Shown here: positions 23,095 through 35,963 of the stretch, in pieces | Position numbering within the stretch: the stretch's first letter is position 1 | How the letters are laid out: the number at the start of each line of letters is the position of its first letter | NCBI RefSeq assembly: GCF_963678975.1 | Contig: NC_089274.1 | Span: 21,847,133 to 21,911,132, forward strand | Direction: 5' to 3' | Source: Dysidea avara | Lineage: Eukaryota > Porifera > Demospongiae > Dictyoceratida > Dysideidae | Length of the DNA: 64,000 bases | The notes under the pieces: generated by a model | Databases searched by the model: none | What the model saw: only the letters and a program-made list of their open reading frames with translations | Told to the model about the DNA's origin: nothing | Program-made: the position numbers and the translations under genes

Positions 23095-26000
23095 TTACTC
23101 TTTTGACTCAGTCTCCACATTAGTACCGTGATACACTATTCCTGAACTGTCCGTGTCACTTTCATCAAGGTCTTTGACTGGATAAGTGGAGTCTAGAACA
23201 ACATAAGACAAGTTCATTACATCAGCATAGCATACAGGCAGTACTACTATCTTTAGCATGTAGTGCAACAATTTCAGACTTTAAAAGGAGTTCCACTCTG
23301 AAGCATGAAAATTGTAGCTATATAAAGTCTACAATTATCATGTCTCAGAGTGGGACATGTGATAGCACATAATCACTCCCATGTAAAAATCTAAATCTTA
23401 AGCTTTTAAAGATACTTTGAATACTACACAATAAATATTCTGAGATGCCTAGCTCATATGAACTGAAATGCTAGTTTTAAGTGATTTTGCACTGTTATAA
23501 ATAGTAAGTATTCTAGTTTCAGCTAGTAACTTAAATCAGCAAGTGGTATAAAGTTCTAGCTTCCAAAAAGGGACCTCCCAGATCTTCTACTGATGTGCAT
23601 CATCTGGTATTTCTGTTTACTTTAGTTTGTAAGATGTGCAGAAGATGTGGGCTATTTTAAATATGTCACACTATTGCACTTGGTCACTTGCCTTTCCACA
23701 AGTGTCTGTTGAGAAATGATACGCATAATTTCATCGTGACTGCATGGACGGTTGTCAATTCTGGAGGCCGTCGTGATCCAGGGGCGATGAACACAACATC
23801 AGACTGGTCCATGTGGCCTGCCTCCCTATTAGTATCAGATATTACAACACACACGCACAAACACTACAATCAAAGAAACATACCGAAGTGTTATAAGTTG
23901 ACGAATGGGATAATCTATTAAAGAGATACACAGCTACTTGGAAAGAACAATCTGTTTTACTGCTTACTCTCAGTTTGAACATCATTGCTTATATAACGTT
24001 TTATTTTGGTGATGTTTTCAGGCCATTGAAATGTCCAGGAGTTGATAAACAATAACGGCTGCTCCACCTTGTCTTCTATACGATCCTCCACTGGAATTAG
24101 GTATGCATCAAGGGCTACACCCACTCTATAAAGGATGTATACAATACATGCTGTTGCTGTACATATGTAGCTACACATTATATTTTTAAGAACTGATGTA
24201 TATTTTAAAATGCATAACAGTCAGCTATGCAGAGCACCAGTACATATATTATTCCATAAAGGTGATTTTCGTGGCATAAGATGTCTCTAGGATGAGTTTT
24301 AAAGGCGGAATTTTAGGCGGCACACATCATTTTCAGGCAAATCCCTACTTAAACAGTACTACCGTACTGTTTGATATATATATATTATGAACTCTTGCTA
24401 ACATACAATAAACATACCGAAATCGTTTATCATCAGCAAGAGCTGTCACTGTGGTAGCACTACCAAATGAATGACCCATCATTGCAGTATGTACCAAGTC
24501 CAACTTTCCCTACATAATATGTAACTAAACTAGTTGTATACTCCTTCAGGTTTCTACCTTAAACTGTTTAAAGTCAAAATTTGATTGTAACAAGTTCTCA
24601 AACTCACCACTACCATCAAGTTGATGGATAAAATCCAAACCTAGTAATATCTCCTTCCGTCGTATTGTCAACTATACACACACACACACACAACAGTGTA
24701 TAATATATGCAGCTATATGCAAGCCTTTACCTGACGTGCTCTGAGCATATGCTGCTCATTAACTGAGACAGGTGGTCTTTCATAAGGAATCCAGTGGTCC
24801 ACAAACTGTTGTGAGCCATCCTTCTTTCTCTTACTATAACAGTATCCAGCTGACTGATCCCTATAACAATCAAAAATTTACAGTATTAAATACTATAGCA
24901 TTGGTACCTGCCCTTGGTGTTGCAGGAATTGCCCCTATTGTGTGTTACACTGTAACTACCTTGGATGTGTTGGAGTGTATGGATACAATCATATCTAACC
25001 AAAGTATAGTGGGCTTTTGAAGGGGGGAATTTTTCACGATATTTGAGGATTGGCAGCTATTCACAAAAAATTTTCCCCCTAGAAAATTTGCAGCTTGATC
25101 AAAATGGCATTGCTTGAGTATTATAAAGATCCTGAAGAAGTGAAAATTCCCCCCATTAGAAATTTTGGCATGGCAATGAATCAGAATAATAGCCTAATTG
25201 TCAGATTTACCCAAAATTATATCCAAACTGGACCCACCTCATGTGTACCAAATCAATAGAACAGTGAAACACTAATAGCACACAAATTGTTGTGGTGCAC
25301 AATTCAGGAATTTTTACAATGATTGTCCCAAAATTTGATGTGTGGAATTCAAGGGGACTAATTATAAAGCTGCTCATAGGCCAGCTGAGGCTTTCAAATC
25401 AAACAGTACAGTAGTACTGTTTAAGTAGGGATTCTCCCGAAAATGATGCATGCAGCCTAAAATGCCACTTTTAAACTAGAGACATCTTACGCCACGGAAA
25501 TCACCTTTACGGAATAATATTACTCCATCTAACATGAAATAGAGCATAACAAGAAAACACTTACTGGCGACCGAATATAGGATTTTTAAAAAACCTCCAA
25601 AACTTGAAATTTCATCTCACTCACTCACTGACCACAGTCGCAAGCTTAGAGCCCAAATGAAGCAACACACGGTCACCATTGTACGCCGCAACAACAAACT
25701 CACCAATGTGATGTGCCTGTTGGGGTTCCGACGAGTGTACGCCCTGTGTGCCTTGTCTTTCCTTTCATCTTCAATCAGGTTGGTTGTCTTCTTCTTCAAG
25801 CATCGAAACCATACTGAGGTGTTAATTTTCCGTATCAACACTTTTCTGTAGACACCACAAAATTATTTCAGAAAGCGCTTATGCTGCTGAAAGAGTGGGG
25901 CGCTTATAATTTCAAGTGCATGAAATCTATGGTGAAACAGCTGCTGAGTTGCTGACTTCCACTTTTGCCAATGCCTGGACTGCAATCGACGAGGACATTG

Positions 26001-29000
26001 TTACTTAATAGACGGACTAATACTCGACAGCTTGTTCCTGTGAGTACACTGACTCAGTTGGACGGCGAGATCAGCGAGTGATTGGATAGTCGAGACTCAA
26101 GTGGAAATTGTATTATTTCATCCTGTTAGTCGAGATTAAGCTCCAGACAACTGAAAGGGCCTTTTCCTTTGAACAAATTCTGACCTAGGTGAATAGAACA
26201 CGGTCTATCATACTGAGACAGGTCATAGATCTGAGCGCCACTGCTACTACGATCAAAGGTAAGCTATGCATGCTACTACGGGCCTACGTGCTTCCAACTT
26301 TGGCACAGTCGTACTTCAATAAGCTATACAGGAAGTTAATAGCTAATTCACAAGTTACGCTGTGTTACAACGAAAACTAAACAAACTAGTATTTTAAAAA
26401 TTGTTGGTTAATTTAAAAATGAAGTAGGGATCTATGCAATAAAAAATAGTGAAACAAAAGAAGAATGATGGTATTACAGCATAGCTCGGTGGGAAGTCCC
26501 TACTTTGGCACATTGATTAGCTATAATTTTGCTAAATACCAAAATAGGGACTTTCCCACTGAGCTATGCTGTAATACCATCATTCATCTCTTGTTTCACT
26601 ACTTTTTATTGCATAGATCCCTAAATTAACAATTATTTTTGAATACTAGCGTATAAAGTGGTATCCATGCCCAAGCATTCAAGCTATGAGTAAAAGGTGC
26701 AGCATTTAAAGTAGGTGCAGGTTTAAAAAGTTGAAACAATAAATGGTTACAGTTATGCAGCTTAGCTATTTTTGGCATGCTAAACCACAAATTTAAGGAG
26801 AAAACTGTCCAATGAACAAAACCAGTATGTCGGTCAGGTTATGCATGCATAGGTACAATGATATCAAAAAAGTCCAAGAAACTGGCGCGGCAGAATTTTA
26901 CATGCACATTCCCTATCGAAAGAGTTGATATTAACTCCTCGTAACAGTGATTATGAAAGATGAATAATATGTTTCAACATTCTAAAACTATAAAACTGAT
27001 AAGCTATAAAATATAGAATAAGGCAGAAATTAAGGTAGGTGTAGCAGTGTTAGGATAGCTCTGGGCATGGATATCCACAGCTCTTTTCTTTTATATTTGA
27101 ATACTCTTAAGGAACATCTGCACTGTTCTATTGCAGTATCTTGATCATCTGTTTGCTTCGGGGGGTCCGCAACGGGCTGTAAATTTCATAGATAACGCTG
27201 AAAATTACAATGCAAATCTTGAACCTTAACAGCAAATGTGTCCATAAATTTCTGTGAATTTACGTACACTGTTCTCATACGTCACTATGTGTCATGTTCT
27301 TGAAGGTGATACCATGTTGTCTTGGCATTGCAAGTGGGAGAATTGGGCTTGCTGTGCCCGTTAACTTTGATGTCTACAAGGTTAGAAGATGCAAGAAAAA
27401 GTATTAAGTGATGTAATGTCTCCGTTCCTCCCACAACAGATTTGTCACTTGCTACATCCTCAGCTGGCTGAAGCGTGGACACTGCACTAGATGCATCAAT
27501 GAATACGGAATCAAGTTTGAATAGTAACACTAAGACCCGCAGTGACACTCAAGATAATTTAAGCTTGAATTTAAGTGATTGCAAAGATTAAGGTGAATAT
27601 TTTTGTGGAGATATTGAGAAACTTGTCAAGAATGATGACTTGGAAGTGACAAATTTGGACAAGGTGACTGACAAGGATCTGGATCGTTCCAAGCATCACC
27701 CTAACTACAGTGACCAGCAAGACGACCAGTCCTTGGACCAGTCGATCTTAAGGTAATTGGTAGCTAACAAGATGCAATTTAAAATGATAGCTAATTAGCG
27801 GCATGAGCCAAACAACATAGTGGAACTGAGCCTCTGGGGACCACTTAGTGTTCAAACAACTGAAAAGTCCATTAGCTATTCTGAAGTTGTGTGGAAAATT
27901 GCCTTATAAAGCAATATGTTTAACACTTTCGCAAATTTTTGACTACTCTAATAGAGGGGAAGTAGCTAATAAACGTAAATGAAACTCACAGTATGCTTAA
28001 AACTGTATATAGGCTTTCAAAATTAGGGTCAGTTGTTTTATTGAGTAATTCCTTTTTCAGATACGTTACTGAATCATTACATAATCAAGCTTCTTCATCC
28101 AGCTTTCATGACCCTTCTTATTTGATATATTCAGGTATGTATATGCATACTATTTGTGACTTAAAATGATCACCAAGTAGATGAGAGCAAGACCGCCGAA
28201 GCACTGAAATTACTAGAGCAGAAGCTACCACCATTAATTGTAAATTGTTTTAAATCAGCAGGATTTGATGAAATTGATGTCATTTCTGAGAAATCAGGAA
28301 ATTCTATTGAAATAATCAAAAAGTTCATTCAGGAGAAATACGCCACCAGTCCAGATCATAATCCATTTGGTAATTGAATTTCCACCTAGGCATAGACTTC
28401 ATATTTGTCATTTTGTAAAAGAAGTACGAAAGCTACAAAGACCACTTGATAGCACTAACATAATCTAAAAGCACTAATGAATCAGCTTCTAAGGAACAGG
28501 AGTGCAAGATACCCACGAAGAAGCCCAAAATTGACTCTGATTATCCAGAATCCAATGTTTCATCTGTAATAAGCAGGTGTGTGAGAAAGTGGATAAGTGA
28601 GTAAGAAGATGATGGTTGTAATTTGCAAGAAGGTGAGCATTTCAAACTAAATGTTGCATCAAACAGAAGAAGTGGGAATGTGGATGTCTCCATTAGGTGT
28701 ATTTTGTGTGGAACTTTGTCAACTTTAGACCACGTCAAAAAATTTATACATCTGCTCCAATTATTATCGGCATGTCCAACCCTGTGTTGAAAAGCGAAAA
28801 GTTGAGGATGAACCTAAAGGTGATGCTGCCAGTAAGCATACCTCTATAGAATTTGACACCTTCCAACAAACAGGTTTTTAGAAAACCCCCTTTCCAGAAA
28901 GTGGAAAGAGGGGCCCATAAAATTCTTGCCAATCACCATGGTCATAAAAAAGAGATCTCTTGAACAAGCTGCTGAAGACCCCCTGCAATCATGCATTACT

Positions 29001-32000
29001 GATTATTAGAATGTAATGGATACTATCAAGCAATTGCAGTATAAAAATGAGAAGCTTTCCATAAAGAATTAAAGCTTTCTTTAGCAGCATCTGACCAGAA
29101 TACAACCAAATCAAAACTCAGTAACCTCTTGCAAAATAGCAAGGCAGAACAAAACTGTGGTAACTACCCCACAAATTGAAACCTTTCGACTACCATTAAG
29201 AAGTTTGCAACAGCACTGTTTTTGTATGCTGGACGTTTGGCCTATGAATTTCTCCAGCGAAATGTTCCTCAGGCATTACATTGTGTATGAACCATTCAAA
29301 GTACTATTCATGCAGAGTACAAATGCATCAAAGAGGGCTCTTTTAAATTAAAAGAACATATTGAGAAATACATGTATGGAGCCCCAGCATTTATCTCTAT
29401 ATCTGAAGATGCTATAAGGATTGTAGGACAGACAGTGTAACCAACAGGTGTGTGGGCTTTGTTTTGGTAAATTCTTGTACAGCTGACTCTTTTTCTGCCA
29501 TGGAAGACATGCTTCGGAAGTATCCAATAGCAAAAGATGCATATATTTACCTGGCACAACCCTTGTGCCAAAATGTGCCACTTGGCTTGTGTAGGAACTG
29601 ACAATAAGTTTTCAGCAGAAGATTTGTTACCAAGGTGGAGGTACATTGTAGAAGAGTGCTTAAGCATAAAATTATTGCTTTAAACTTTGGGGCTGATGGA
29701 GATGGTAGAGTATTGAAATGTATGATGTCCACAGCTCTCGCAACTGCAGATTCTATACATGTACAGAACAAGTTTCTGCTCTATCTAACCTGTATAGTCC
29801 TGTGTCTATACCTGATAAGTGACAAGGGTAGTTTCACATTCAACCTAATAAAATAGGATTTGTTTAAGATACTGTTCGTCTTGCTGTGAAATCATGAATC
29901 GGGAAGTTTACTGCCAGGTTACAATTGAAAGATACTAACCACAAAGACAAACAGAATTTTCAAGCAAGAAGCATACATTGTGGGGCAACAATTGTTGGTA
30001 TTGATGGCGGCTTTCATGAGAAGGTGCAGATAGATGAGGATGATGAAAATGAATGATAACAATTAGGGCTGAGCAATAGTATTGATAGTACGATGTATCG
30101 CGATAGTAAATCACTATCGTTATCGCGATAGTAGGGATATCACTATCGTGATAGTTATGATAAGCTCAGATCTGCATTAAAATGGTACCAACAAACTGTT
30201 TTACAGTTAGTATTACAGCTTTCTTACAAAGGAGTGGCCTGTAAAAACTATACCAAAAGTCCATATTCATTGGCCGCCCATGCAGTTAATTAACAAATGT
30301 TCTGTGCGTACAAAATAACTTTCTATATGACTGCAAATCATAGCTATACAACTAAGACTTTGTTAAGAGTAAAGTGTTTATAAACTATCGGGATAGTATT
30401 CACTATCGTGATATTTAATGAGTAACTATCGTGATAGTAAAATTTTTACTATCGCTCAGCACTAATAACAATAATGATTCAAACTCAACAGCACCACAGA
30501 GCAGTGGCTGTCTCAGTGGAGATGACATTTCTGCTACTGATTCTATGTAACTTACTGAAGACCTTAGCAGTATGGCTCAACACAAACTTATTGATGATGC
30601 TCTGCAACTAAGACTCAAGGAGCAACAGAAGTTTGTGTACAAGAAGTTGCCTACATCAACTGTACCACTGTACCAGTATGTTGACAAACCTGGGGGTGAT
30701 AAGGGAGCATCAAAGTCAGTTGAAAATACTTTAACTACCAAAGTTTCCAAAGTTAAGTTCAATCCTTTTGTAGAAGTTGTAACTGGTAGCAACAAGAACA
30801 TCTTAATCCGCAAAACAACAGTTTTATGGCTGTTGTAAGAAGGCAAACGAATATCTGATTGTTTAGAGTGAGGTGCAAACAACCATTTTCTGATAATTTG
30901 TCAGCTAGTAAATCCTTTACAAATATTGAAGCGATTGTTTTTGCTGATAATGATGCCAGTTCCTTGGCCACTTTATCTCACACTGTAGTCATAATTGACA
31001 ACAAAGGTGATACCAAATTTTCTGTATTGTGGATACGTATTGAATGTATTCCATTGTATGATAACAAGCAAATAATATCTACCGGCAAAGGCTCTGGGGC
31101 ACACATTTAAGTGCTGTACAGTTTCTGTTAAAGTAGTAGTTTTTAGATGTGAGGATTGTACTGTAATACTGCGTGAAGGAAATGCTTTAATGCATATTGG
31201 GAGTGTGTAAATTTTGCATGTAAATGTAAATGGAAACTACTGGCTAATGGTATCTACAATGGATCCAGATACTGATGTGATTCAAAATCACTATCAGTGA
31301 TGTACTGCTTAAACAAGTGACCTTAAGCATCGTTCACTAACTCAATCCACTGTTTAAAGATATTACTGAATGGTAACAATTAAGAGACTGATATTGGTAG
31401 CCATGAGCTAAGACCTCTTATACTGTGAGGTTTCAAGCAGGCTGGAGAAGATTACTGTGGTGTGTTTGCTGCTGCATACTGTGCAGCACTTGTTCATGGT
31501 GACAATCCTAGTTCTTATGTGTACAATCAGAATGCCACCTAATAAAATATTTAGAATGTGGATAAGACAGAGGAGAAGTGGATTTGCTCAACAGATGTGT
31601 TTTGCTACAGATATAGGAACTCAGATGATGGAAGCAAAATGGTGCAATGTAATAAGTGTAAAGACTGCTACCATTTGACTTGTATTTGCAGTACAGTTGA
31701 GAAAGGAAAAAAAGAGGCATTGCAATAACTGTCAATAGTTGATAGCCTATATTGATTTAGCTAACATTCAATAGTTAAACATGATTTGTCATCAATTGTG
31801 TTACACAGTTGCATGAATTTTTATGTAATAAGTAGTCATAGTCGGTGAAATATTAAGGTACGTTATAGGTAAATCTTTAGGGTGTGTAGGGTAAATCTTG
31901 ATAAATCTGTAAATATTTATAATAAATCTCTGTAAATCTTTATAAACCTGTTAAATCTTTGTAAATATCAAGAATTTAAAATCTCGTAGGTAATTCTTAC

Positions 32001-33812
32001 TCTGTTGCTGACCCCTCAGTTTGCTTATTTTTCTTTATCACTTATTAACTATTCCTGATTTTTCAGGTATGATAGTTGCTGACTTAATTATCTGTAAATG
32101 AAACTTCAACTTATACAACTATACTATTTCAGCATGACTGCAAATTGCAATTGGTGTTAGTCACTTGATGATCATACACAATTTGAATCAATCTGTGAGA
32201 TTTAACATGCTGGTATAAATCTCCAAATTTCAAGTAGATTCAAATGTACGTAGCAAAAAGAAAATAAAGTATAAAGAAAATGAAAGGTGCACATAGATAT
32301 TTACCTCAGATGGCTTATTTACTTTAGAACATCCAAACAATGTATACATAAATACATGAACATTGCTGGCTCACTGAAGGCATGCTAGTTAGCTATAACC
32401 AATATAACCTCTATATTGGTTATAAATTGAAAGTGAATGTGGCTTATAGTTTTGTCATAGATAATATATACCTCCGGACACGTGTCCGGAGGTATATATT
32501 ATCTATGGTTTTGTAGAGGAGGGCTGTCAGTGAGAATTAAAATCTCATGAACAGCTAGGGGATCCTTGTAATGAGATAGCTATTAAAAACTCCATTGATT
32601 GGTCAGACAAAATGTGAGTAGTAATACTTGCATGTGATTATAACAAGAGACTTAGCTCAAGTTTGTTGCCATGCCCTGAAAAATTTCTATTGCAAAACCT
32701 GAATTTTTCATTTGGTGCTTTCTTCTTTCCTGTACATTAACTTGTGTCGAAAGCCTTCACCTGCCTACCTTGACCACAGGACATACCGAATATCACATTT
32801 AGAACACAATCAAGGCACAAGAAAGCTTAGTTATTTTTCTTAAAATGTGCCCTAGTTAATCTGGTTTATCAGCGAACATTATCAAAGCAAATACAACACA
32901 CACCACACCTGTGTTCTACTGCAGCTACCAGGTAGCCATGAGAGGCAAGATCACAACAAACAGCCGAGTAAGTAGTTCTCATTCCTGCCACTCCATGTGA
33001 GAACATTATCACTGGTAGTGGAGTAGATGTCTTCACTGGTGCTCCATAAAGTGCTGGCATGCACTGTCCTCCTGTAATTACCAAATAGTCAGTTGATGTA
33101 CATCTCAATCTTGTGACCCAAGCCAAGCTAATGCACCTATCAGACTAGGAAATACAGGATTTGAAAAAAAAAAATGGCAAAGATTTCCAATTTAAAAAAC
33201 CACCTTTTCACCATTTGGTTTTCAGGTTAGTTGGTCATTTCATACTAGCATTCCCCAAAATGTATAGCTACTGGGAACATAGTTTAGAAAGGGGGCAGTA
33301 GAAGTCAGGGTCAAGTGGTAGACACAGTAGATCAGTTCCTATACTTCATTAGAAGTGCAGCGTGCCAAACCAAGTGCCAAACTTATTTTCAGTCATACCA
33401 TCATTTACCTATTTTGCCTGAGAAACATATTGATAAGTGCATAATGCAAGAGGCTACACTGCCGCTACAGCTACCTAGTAAGCTACATGCTTTCCCTCGT
33501 GCTTTTATACTCACCACAAAATACGTTAGTTAACGTTCCCAAGAATCCGGCTACCAGGGAAGAGTAATTTTTAAACAACATGTATCCTTTAGCGTATAGC
33601 CTATCAGGTAACCAGGGTGAGAAGTGGTATCCGGAGCCCGGGGTGGCCTCAGTTGGATAGAACAGACGGAACAGTAGTCCACTATCGTCTCCTTTACACA
33701 GTGGCATTACGTCCACACATCCTACCTGGTGTTGACCACTCGGTACGGGTAGACCGATACCTTTAAACATGCCAGTCTTCCTCCATCCTGTTGTTGCTGC
33801 TGCGGAGGCCAT
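23095..33812 (-). CDS. Platelet-activating factor acetylhydrolase, paralogue B
   Basis: Same nine-exon plan as copy A: 33812-33515, 33068-32909, 24860-24731, 24671-24558, 24509-24418, 24125-23968, 23914-23884, 23825-23692 and 23192-23095, giving 404 residues with no stop. Triad: S248 (GHSFGS; the second Gly of the usual GG is Ser), D271 (VALDAY), H332 (EAGHMDQSD). The intron after exon 8 starts with GC (AAAG|GCAAGT) where the other copies have GT. Exon 8 is the most diverged of the five and 9 bases shorter than in A. Intron 2 is 8.0 kb and carries a large broken mobile element, so linking exons 1-2 to exons 3-9 across it is an inference from phase and order. The ATCGATTGTGG motif was not found upstream. 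Confidence 0.88.
24250..24374. repeat. Inverted repeat, left member, in intron 5 of PAF-AH B
   Basis: About 120 bp, the diverged mirror of 25398-25516: TTCCATAAAGGTGATTTTCG against CGGAAATCACCTTTACGGAA. The pair brackets exons 3-5 of copy B. Confidence 0.75.
25398..25516. repeat. Inverted repeat, right member, in intron 2 of PAF-AH B
   Basis: Mirror partner of 24250-24374; inner ends carry ATCAAACAGTAC and GTACTGTTTGAT. Probably two opposite insertions of one MITE family. Confidence 0.75.
25517..26385. other. Intron 2 of PAF-AH B, unassigned stretch
   Basis: Opposing open frames at 25617-25851 have no recognisable domain. Nothing else supported. Confidence 0.4.
26386..26649. mobile_element. 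Foldback MITE in intron 2 of PAF-AH B
   Basis: Arms of about 110-120 bp: 26386-26507 mirrors about 26540-26649, from CTAGTATT/AATACTAG outside to GATGGTATTACAGCATAGCT inside. Non-coding. Confidence 0.85.
27400..31740 (+). mobile_element. Fossil of an unclassified multi-domain mobile element (ULP1-like protease, PHD finger)
   Basis: Scattered plus-strand protein-like pieces read in one order: an N-terminal acidic part, a Cys-containing part with [10 protein letters not shown], a long middle part with [10 protein letters not shown] and [10 protein letters not shown], a part with [18 protein letters not shown], a ULP1/C48-like protease signature ([18 protein letters not shown]) near 31440-31500, and a PHD finger ([20 protein letters not shown]) near 31620-31690. 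It is broken by many disruptions and has another element inserted in it. No integrase, transposase, capsid or polymerase was recognised, so family and transposition mechanism are unknown. ULP1-like proteases occur in several eukaryotic transposon groups. Boundaries are approximate. Confidence 0.55.
30064..30464. mobile_element. hAT-type MITE with 8 bp target duplication
   Basis: TIRs TAGGGCTGAGCAATAGTA and TTACTATCGCTCAGCACTA, flanked by identical ATAACAAT copies at 30056-30063 and 30465-30472. The interior has many ACTATCGTGATAGT-like palindromes. It lies inside the 27.4-31.7 kb fossil, so it is younger than that. Confidence 0.9.
31741..32908. other. Intron 2 of PAF-AH B, last part
   Basis: Holds a loose tandem of AAATCTTTGTAAAT-like units (31860-31985), a short inverted repeat around ATAACCAATATA (32396-32428) and the perfect palindrome at 32456-32507. 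No exon. Confidence 0.5.
32456..32507. repeat. 52 bp perfect palindrome
   Basis: Exact self-complement centred between 32481 and 32482, core CCGGACACGTGTCCGG, flanks CATAGATAATATATACCT and mirror. No spacer. Confidence 0.9.
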
Positions 33813-35963
33813 GATGCTCTCCTTATTTCTGAATGCCGATAATTGGCATTAATTTTGTAAATTGTACTTAAGATTTAAAATTATTTACAAATACGAATTA
33901 TTTGCTCAAGATCTAATAGAGCAGTCAGAAACTCTAACATAACACTCCTACAGCAATCATACCCACTATTTATTTCCTGGGAGGCATTCAAACTTCTCTA
34001 AAAGTGTTATTTTGCATGCTACTAAATTTCTTGGAAAGTGCTTTGTTGCATTTATGAAAAGCTTACAACCCTTTGAAACATCTATCCTGTTGCTTGAAAC
34101 CGAGCTTGAAACTAATTCACCTGGTGGACATGTATTGTCATTTTGAAGGCTCACCAAAATAATGATAATAATAACTGCCTGCCCCCTCCGTGTGACTACC
34201 CGATTGCTTTCAAGGTGACAGGAAACAAGGAATCTCATTATGTTGGCCTAAGAGTTGTGCCAAGAGATGAAAATATTTGGTTGTACTATATTAGAGTATC
34301 ATATAGGCTACTAGCCTACTACTTATTATTAGTCATGTACATTTATCACTAAGGTCACTGATGAATGCATAACATTAACTACTTTATAGTCTTATTGCAT
34401 GTTTGCTGCCAGGTTTGCTGAACAAATAATAGCTACTAGTAGTGTTTTTTTTGTTTTTTTTACAAATACAACATAATCAACATTTCTGAACTGAAGTCTT
34501 TGCCTTGCTCAAACTGTGGGCAGAGAAGCAAACTCTTCTCAAACTCTGCATGTTTGCTTGTAAGGATATACGATAGTGATGACTTATTCAGTACTGACAG
34601 TTTATAGACATTACATTACACATGCATGGATGGGACTCTACTACTACTAGGCCTTTTAGCAACTTCCTGGTGTCTATATGCACAAACTATAATCATCTGT
34701 TTATTAGGACACATAAACTTAGCTTCTCATCCACCAATACACAAAAGCAACTGACGGTTCAGTACTCCTACGGCTCACTCACAAGTCACCACCTACTGCC
34801 CCTATGGTTACTACGCCGGTGTAACCCACACGAACAAAGCAGGGGCCTCTGAAACTTATAGCTACACCCACACAGTGATAGCTAAGGCCATGCACATAAC
34901 CCTTATCCCCAATTAACCACACTACCACATCAATGGTTTTTCAGTTGCACCATATCAGTGGCTGAATGCAACCATCAAGCAACTATGTAAGTTAGTGATT
35001 AGCTAGAGAAGTGCAAGAAAATTGTATTCTGAGTCATGTGAGCTATCTTAAGTATCCAATTCAGCCACCTAGTTAATAAAGTATAAACTGCACCCATTAA
35101 AAGTCTGAGGTCTCCATGGACCCTCCTTGCACTCAAATCAGTCCCCACTGATGGTAACTGCCTTAAGCAAAGTGTTATTCTAACTCAGTAACTATTGTCT
35201 TGAAAACCTATATATGTATTATATGTGCAAATGTACTGTGATTTATAAAAACACACACAACTAGCTACTAAACTTGCAATGCCCAGGAATTATAACCATA
35301 CTTGAGACACACCACTTGCTTTACATCTGTGAGACACTATTTTCCACTCTAGGTTTTTACAGCAGTGTTTCTCAGACCCTGTGAAAACCACAAGTGCATG
35401 GAGGTTTTAATAGCTAGTACTATAATGGTCATGGCTTTGTTGGGGCTAGTCTTGTTCTTCTTAACCTGGAAGTAGTATAGTTTTGATGTCATTCCATCAT
35501 GTGATTAGTTTATGTGCAATAATGGCTGTTACAAACGCTATGATTATGGCATTGCAATAAGAAATCCATGGTGTACAAGACAATTTCCTGCATCAGTTTG
35601 CAGTGAGGGAGACAGACACACTGGCAGACAGTTAAGCTTATGGTTTGCACTGTGCCACATCAATTTCTAGCTAATAATAATACAGAATCACAGAACTGTA
35701 GCAAGGTGGCTAGGCCATTATCATCTGAGGAGGCAGATAGCTATACTGCATGCCAAACTAAGGGGGTCTGCATGCCCCCCACCTCACCCAAGGGAACAGC
35801 CAAAACCAGACCAGCCGGGGAGCTGCAACCCTAAATCATATCCATGAATGTGCACAACTTTGAAAATAAAATGTATAGCAACAGCTAATGTACAATTAGT
35901 AAAAATCATTATAATGTATATTATCTCTGCATGAGTTAACTCTGTTAGCCATATCTCTTTTAT
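33813..35963. other. Intergenic region between PAF-AH B and C
   Basis: 2.15 kb, the longest gap in the array (others 228-443 bp). It must contain the promoter of B, but the ATCGATTGTGG motif is absent; a truncated CTAATAGAGCAGTCA motif is at 33908. Open frames at 34143-34352, 34622-34852 and 35640-35834 have no recognisable domain. Confidence 0.5.

Noticed and set aside
24250-25516. Exons 3-5 of PAF-AH B captured by a foldback transposon
   Set aside because: The same exons are in the same order in the four other copies without the repeats, so the repeats arrived later and did not carry the exons.
32395-32510. CRISPR-like spacing of palindromic repeats
   Set aside because: Only two unrelated inverted repeats, no regular array, and a eukaryotic locus.
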